Part shown: piece after piece, positions 5,983 to 7,850 of the stretch
Numbering within the stretch: position 1 is the first letter of the stretch
Layout: each line of letters begins with the position of its first letter
NCBI GenBank assembly: GCA_031259035.1
Contig: JAIRLZ010000109.1
Location: 1-7,850 of the forward strand
Direction: 5' to 3'
DNA: 7,850 bases
Origin: Treponema sp.
GTDB taxonomy: Bacteria; Spirochaetota; Spirochaetia; Treponematales; Breznakiellaceae
Made by a program: the position numbers and the translations under genes
Notes under the pieces: generated by a model
Databases searched by the model: none
The model's input: the letters and a program-made list of their open reading frames with translations, nothing else
What the model was told of the DNA's origin: nothing

Positions 5983-7014
5983 TCATTTCGGCGTATACAC
6001 GCCGGTGTTGTTCGGTTTGCCCGGGGTCGCGCCGCTTGAAACGGTGATGTACCAGTCCGCGGCTGTGTTTGTGTCGGCGGCGGTTTCCCTGCGGCAGATC
6101 GTCCGTGTGGCGGTGGTGTTTGCGCTGGAAAAGGCGTCTTCCGGCGCGGGAATCCCTCCCGCAGGAGCCTCGCCGGATGGCGCCGTCCACGCGCCCCGCT
6201 CGCCCAATAATCGCGCGGCTTTCGCGATGTCGCTCGAATACGTCTTGGAACCCCATGCGCCATCCGCCGAGAACAAAACCGCGTCCAGTACGGCGTCATC
6301 CTGATCAAGGAAAAAAACCGCGTCTGTTTTCCGCAGCCGTTCCACCGCACCCGGCAGCCAGAAATCCCGCGCCGTTGGTTGAGCGTCTGTCGCGGACGCC
6401 GCCGACACGTCTGTTCCATCTTCATTGATAGAGCCATCTTCATAGGTACGCAGGTGGATCACCACGTATTCCCCTTTTTTCACTTCGACAGGCTCAAATT
6501 CAAACGTCGGCGCATCCGCGCCGTTTGTCGCCACAAACATGCGCAACGCTCCCAGATTGCCATCGCTTGACATCTTGAGTTCCACAAATTCGCCTTTCGG
6601 TTTTGACGTTTCGGTACGAATTTCGGTTATCACGAAAGAGGGAATCCGATCATTGCGGGTTCTAAAGGATGTAAGCACATGAAGCGTATTTTTATATTCA
6701 TCTTCAACAATAATGTCCGCGGTTACCTGTTCGCCCGCCGCCGCGCCGCCGCTCACCGCAATGACGACATCCGTTCCTTCAACTACGGATTCCACGTCCA
6801 TATCCGGCGAAAAACGCGCTGAAACAAGCGCAACCGGCAGCGAAAACTGAAAACATATTTCAGCGGCGGAAACCGTATGAGCGCCAAGAAAAACCGGAGC
6901 CGAAGCGCGTTTATTGACGCCAAACGCTTCCTGTAATGTTGTTTCTATGTTTGAGCTTGAACAGGCGCAGAGCGCCGCCGCAACGCCCGCAGCCAAAAAA
7001 AGCAATCGTTTCAT
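5983..7014 (-). CDS. Lipoprotein with lamin-tail (LTD) domain
   Basis: A 343-residue exported lipoprotein. Residues 1-17 form a signal peptide (MKR, then a hydrophobic core) ending in Leu-Cys-Ala-Cys. C18 is the likely lipidated residue, with Ala at -1; the Cys at -2 is unusual but fits the relaxed spirochaetal lipobox. Residues ~38-120 resemble a bacterial Ig-like domain. A lamin-tail domain spans ~126-338: FVITEIRTE then KGEFVELKMSSDGNLG, GEYVVIHL, DAVFFLDQDDAVLDAVLFS. It ends in DTNTAADW, then the TPGKPN signature. LTD domains occur on secreted or surface proteins, often beside nucleases; none is adjacent. SD GGAGG (complement of 7021-7025) is 6 bases before the ATG. It converges with the permease 19 bases away; a GGGAG/CTCCC hairpin (5956-5969) over the permease stop lacks a T run. 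Confidence 0.82.
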   Translation of the reverse strand: MKRLLFLAAGVAAALCACSSSNIETTLQEAFGVNKRASAPVFLGAHTVSAAEICFQFSLPVALVSARFSPDMDVESVVEGTDVVIAVSGGAAAGEQVTADIIVEDEYKNTLHVLTSFRTRNDRIPSFVITEIRTETSKPKGEFVELKMSSDGNLGALRMFVATNGADAPTFEFEPVEVKKGEYVVIHLRTYEDGSINEDGTDVSAASATDAQPTARDFWLPGAVERLRKTDAVFFLDQDDAVLDAVLFSADGAWGSKTYSSDIAKAARLLGERGAWTAPSGEAPAGGIPAPEDAFSSANTTATRTICRRETAADTNTAADWYITVSSGATPGKPNNTGVYTPK

Positions 7015-7104
7015 TAAAAGCCTCCATGTATAGTACGGCGTTGCCGTGCGGAACGCTTGCGCCGCATGGCGCGATTACGCGCCTCCACTGTGATAAAATT
7101 CGCA

Positions 7105-7159
7105 AAAAAGCGAGCCTGTTCCAAAACGCGCCTTATGGCGTCAGTTTTGGAACAGGCTC
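7105..7159 (-). terminator. Strong minus-strand terminator with a perfect 16-bp stem
   Basis: GAGCCTGTTCCAAAAC (7112-7127) and GTTTTGGAACAGGCTC (7144-7159) are perfect inverted repeats around a 16-base spacer. The spacer itself has a small CGCC/GGCG stem. Read on the minus strand, the hairpin is followed after GC by six T (complement of 7105-7110), giving a classic intrinsic terminator. It would end transcripts coming from the DUF3883 side and insulate the lipoprotein gene. On the plus strand an A run follows, so it is one-directional. The stem is longer than most terminators, so a dispersed palindromic repeat is an alternative reading. Confidence 0.6.
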
Positions 7160-7229
7160 AAGCGAAAAAACGGCTTGCCCGGAAACAAACGGCAATATAT
7201 AATTATCGCTGAAAAAAAGCGCGTATGTC

Positions 7230-7392
7230 GTTCCGGCTGTTTGCGAACCTTCGGTTCGGCGACGTTTTTGCAGCCCGAATAGAGGCTTTGCGCAGCAAAG
7301 ACCAGGGCCGCAAAAATGTGGGTGGAGGCTGGCGTGGGAATGTTCGCCAATGAAGTTGGCGCGCGTAGCGAAATGACCTAGCCAGCCGGAAC
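7230..7392. other. Multi-arm foldable element, candidate structured RNA or palindromic repeat
   Basis: GTTCCGGCTG (7230-7239) pairs perfectly with CAGCCGGAAC (7383-7392), enclosing three further arms. Arm 1 is CGAACC/GGTTCG (7244-7258). Arm 2 is a long stem, 7262-7276 with 7305-7319, with one mismatch and one G-T pair, capped by CTTTGC/GCAAAG (7286-7300). Arm 3 is CGCCAA/TTGGCG (7345-7361). GGCTGGC (7327-7333) can alternatively pair with GCCAGCC (7381-7387), which competes with the closing stem. The strand is not decided by the fold. The minus strand is favoured because the DUF3883 gene lies upstream on that strand and a terminator downstream. The open frame on the minus strand (7141-7350) has a TTG start without SD and is not called as a gene. 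I do not recognise a known RNA family. Confidence 0.5.
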
Positions 7393-7436
7393 CCCGAGAG
7401 GCTTTAGCCCCGAAGCGCTAACAGACCTGTTATTAC

Positions 7437-7460
7437 GTGCAGTAGGGGCGCCTACTGCAC
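7437..7460. repeat. Perfect 10-bp inverted repeat over the DUF3883 stop codon
   Basis: GTGCAGTAGG (7437-7446) and CCTACTGCAC (7451-7460) are perfect complements around a 4-base loop, GGCG. The stop codon of the minus-strand gene (7452-7454) lies inside the right arm. The flanks carry the direct repeat TTATTACG (7430-7437 and 7463-7470). There is no T run on either side, so a terminator is unlikely. An insertion boundary, a recombination site or an mRNA 3' stabiliser are possible roles. Confidence 0.5.
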
Positions 7461-7850
7461 CTTTATTACGAAATTAATGGGATCCGCTATTACTGTTCCT
7501 TCTTTCCATTGGTTTATTGGATTTTGAACTGGCACACATTGAACGTTGGTCCCACCCGCATTATAAACACAATAAATCCAATATAAATCACCATTACTTA
7601 ACTTATAAAAATTTCTCGCTATTTCCCATTGTGTTCCAGAGACAATAACAGGACTTCCTTTAGGTCCGGTTGTTGTCTTAACTTCAACAAGCCGAATGAG
7701 ATTGCCATTATTCCATACCTCAAAATCAGCGCCAACGCCTATTTTACCTTCAGAATTTAAATCAATAATTTTGATACCGTCTTCATTTTTGTATTCATCA
7801 TACAAAACACGGGCAATATAATCTTCTCCCCATCTACCGATACCTTTCAT
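7452..7850 (-). CDS. DUF3883-type nuclease-like protein, probably partial
   Basis: At least 132 residues, running off the right edge of the window. The opening GRWGEDYIARVL (5-16), then ADFEVW (41-46), LVEVKTTTG (54-62) and a later DLYWIYCVYN (88-97) are the order of motifs of the DUF3883 domain (the C-terminal domain of plant NO VEIN-like proteins). E9, D42, E56 and K58 fit a PD-(D/E)xK-like nuclease core. DUF3883 is often a C-terminal domain and sits in restriction, helicase or other defence proteins. The Met at the window edge may therefore be internal, and the full protein may be longer. Composition differs sharply from the neighbours: it is AT-rich (13 G/C in the 60 bases 7561-7620 by hand count), which suggests recent acquisition. 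The end overlaps a 10-bp inverted repeat. Confidence 0.7.
   Translation of the reverse strand: MKGIGRWGEDYIARVLYDEYKNEDGIKIIDLNSEGKIGVGADFEVWNNGNLIRLVEVKTTTGPKGSPVIVSGTQWEIARNFYKLSNGDLYWIYCVYNAGGTNVQCVPVQNPINQWKEGTVIADPINFVIKVQ

Noticed and set aside
7141..7350. 69-codon minus-strand frame across the structured element
   Set aside because: TTG start without SD; most of its length encodes the hairpin arms and its end includes the terminator stem, so RNA or DNA structure explains it better.
7400..7470. Integron attC site after the AT-rich DUF3883 gene
   Set aside because: A hairpin near the stop codon and AT-rich cassette-like gene suggested it, but I find no RYYYAAC / GTTRRRY core pair in the right arrangement.
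1..7850. CRISPR array, tRNA or rRNA genes
   Set aside because: No regularly spaced direct repeats and no recognisable tRNA cloverleaf or rRNA sequence were seen on either strand.

Overview
The window is a GC-moderate bacterial chromosome segment with an accessory, partly eroded character. No marker gene fixes the taxon. The relaxed Cys-Ala-Cys lipobox of the minus-strand lipoprotein, the lamin-tail lipoprotein, the DUF6266-type protein and the long hairpins between genes are all compatible with a spirochaete of the Treponema group. I hold this as an inference of moderate to low confidence. There are no rRNA or tRNA genes and no CRISPR array.

Left part (1-3010): a hairpin-rich gene-free stretch leads into a DUF6266-like gene (386-1030) with a strong Shine-Dalgarno (SD) sequence. 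About 450 bases without a recognisable gene follow. Then comes an unusual locus. A possible promoter and a strong SD serve an 18-codon GTG reading frame (1487-1543). That frame carries an 8-bp hairpin and overlaps, in ATGAATAA, the start of a 485-codon reading frame (1536-2993). The 485-codon frame is a chimera. Its first ~350 residues resemble an archaeo-eukaryotic-type primase/replication protein, and its last ~130 residues are the C-terminal half of a DDE transposase. The transposase end lies in the -1 frame, entered at an in-frame A_AAA_AAC heptamer, and stops at 3010.

Middle part (3054-5963, plus strand): an esterase D-like alpha/beta hydrolase with a terminator; a DUF362 protein with two [4Fe-4S] motifs preceded by a structured leader; a 30-codon open stub; and an SsuC/TauC-type ABC permease whose ATPase and substrate-binding partners are not in the window. 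The stub overlaps the permease start as an upstream operon gene would, so a deletion may have removed the rest of the transporter operon.

Right part (5983-7850, minus strand): a lamin-tail lipoprotein convergent with the permease, and at the window edge an AT-rich DUF3883-type gene (nuclease-like fold). Between them lies an element of about 360 bases. It has a 10-bp perfect hairpin over the DUF3883 stop codon, a multi-arm foldable segment (7230-7392), and a perfect 16-bp hairpin with a T run on the minus strand (7105-7159). It could be a structured RNA or 3' UTR of the DUF3883 transcript, or a dispersed palindromic repeat. This element and the primase/transposase chimera are the two most interesting parts of the window.
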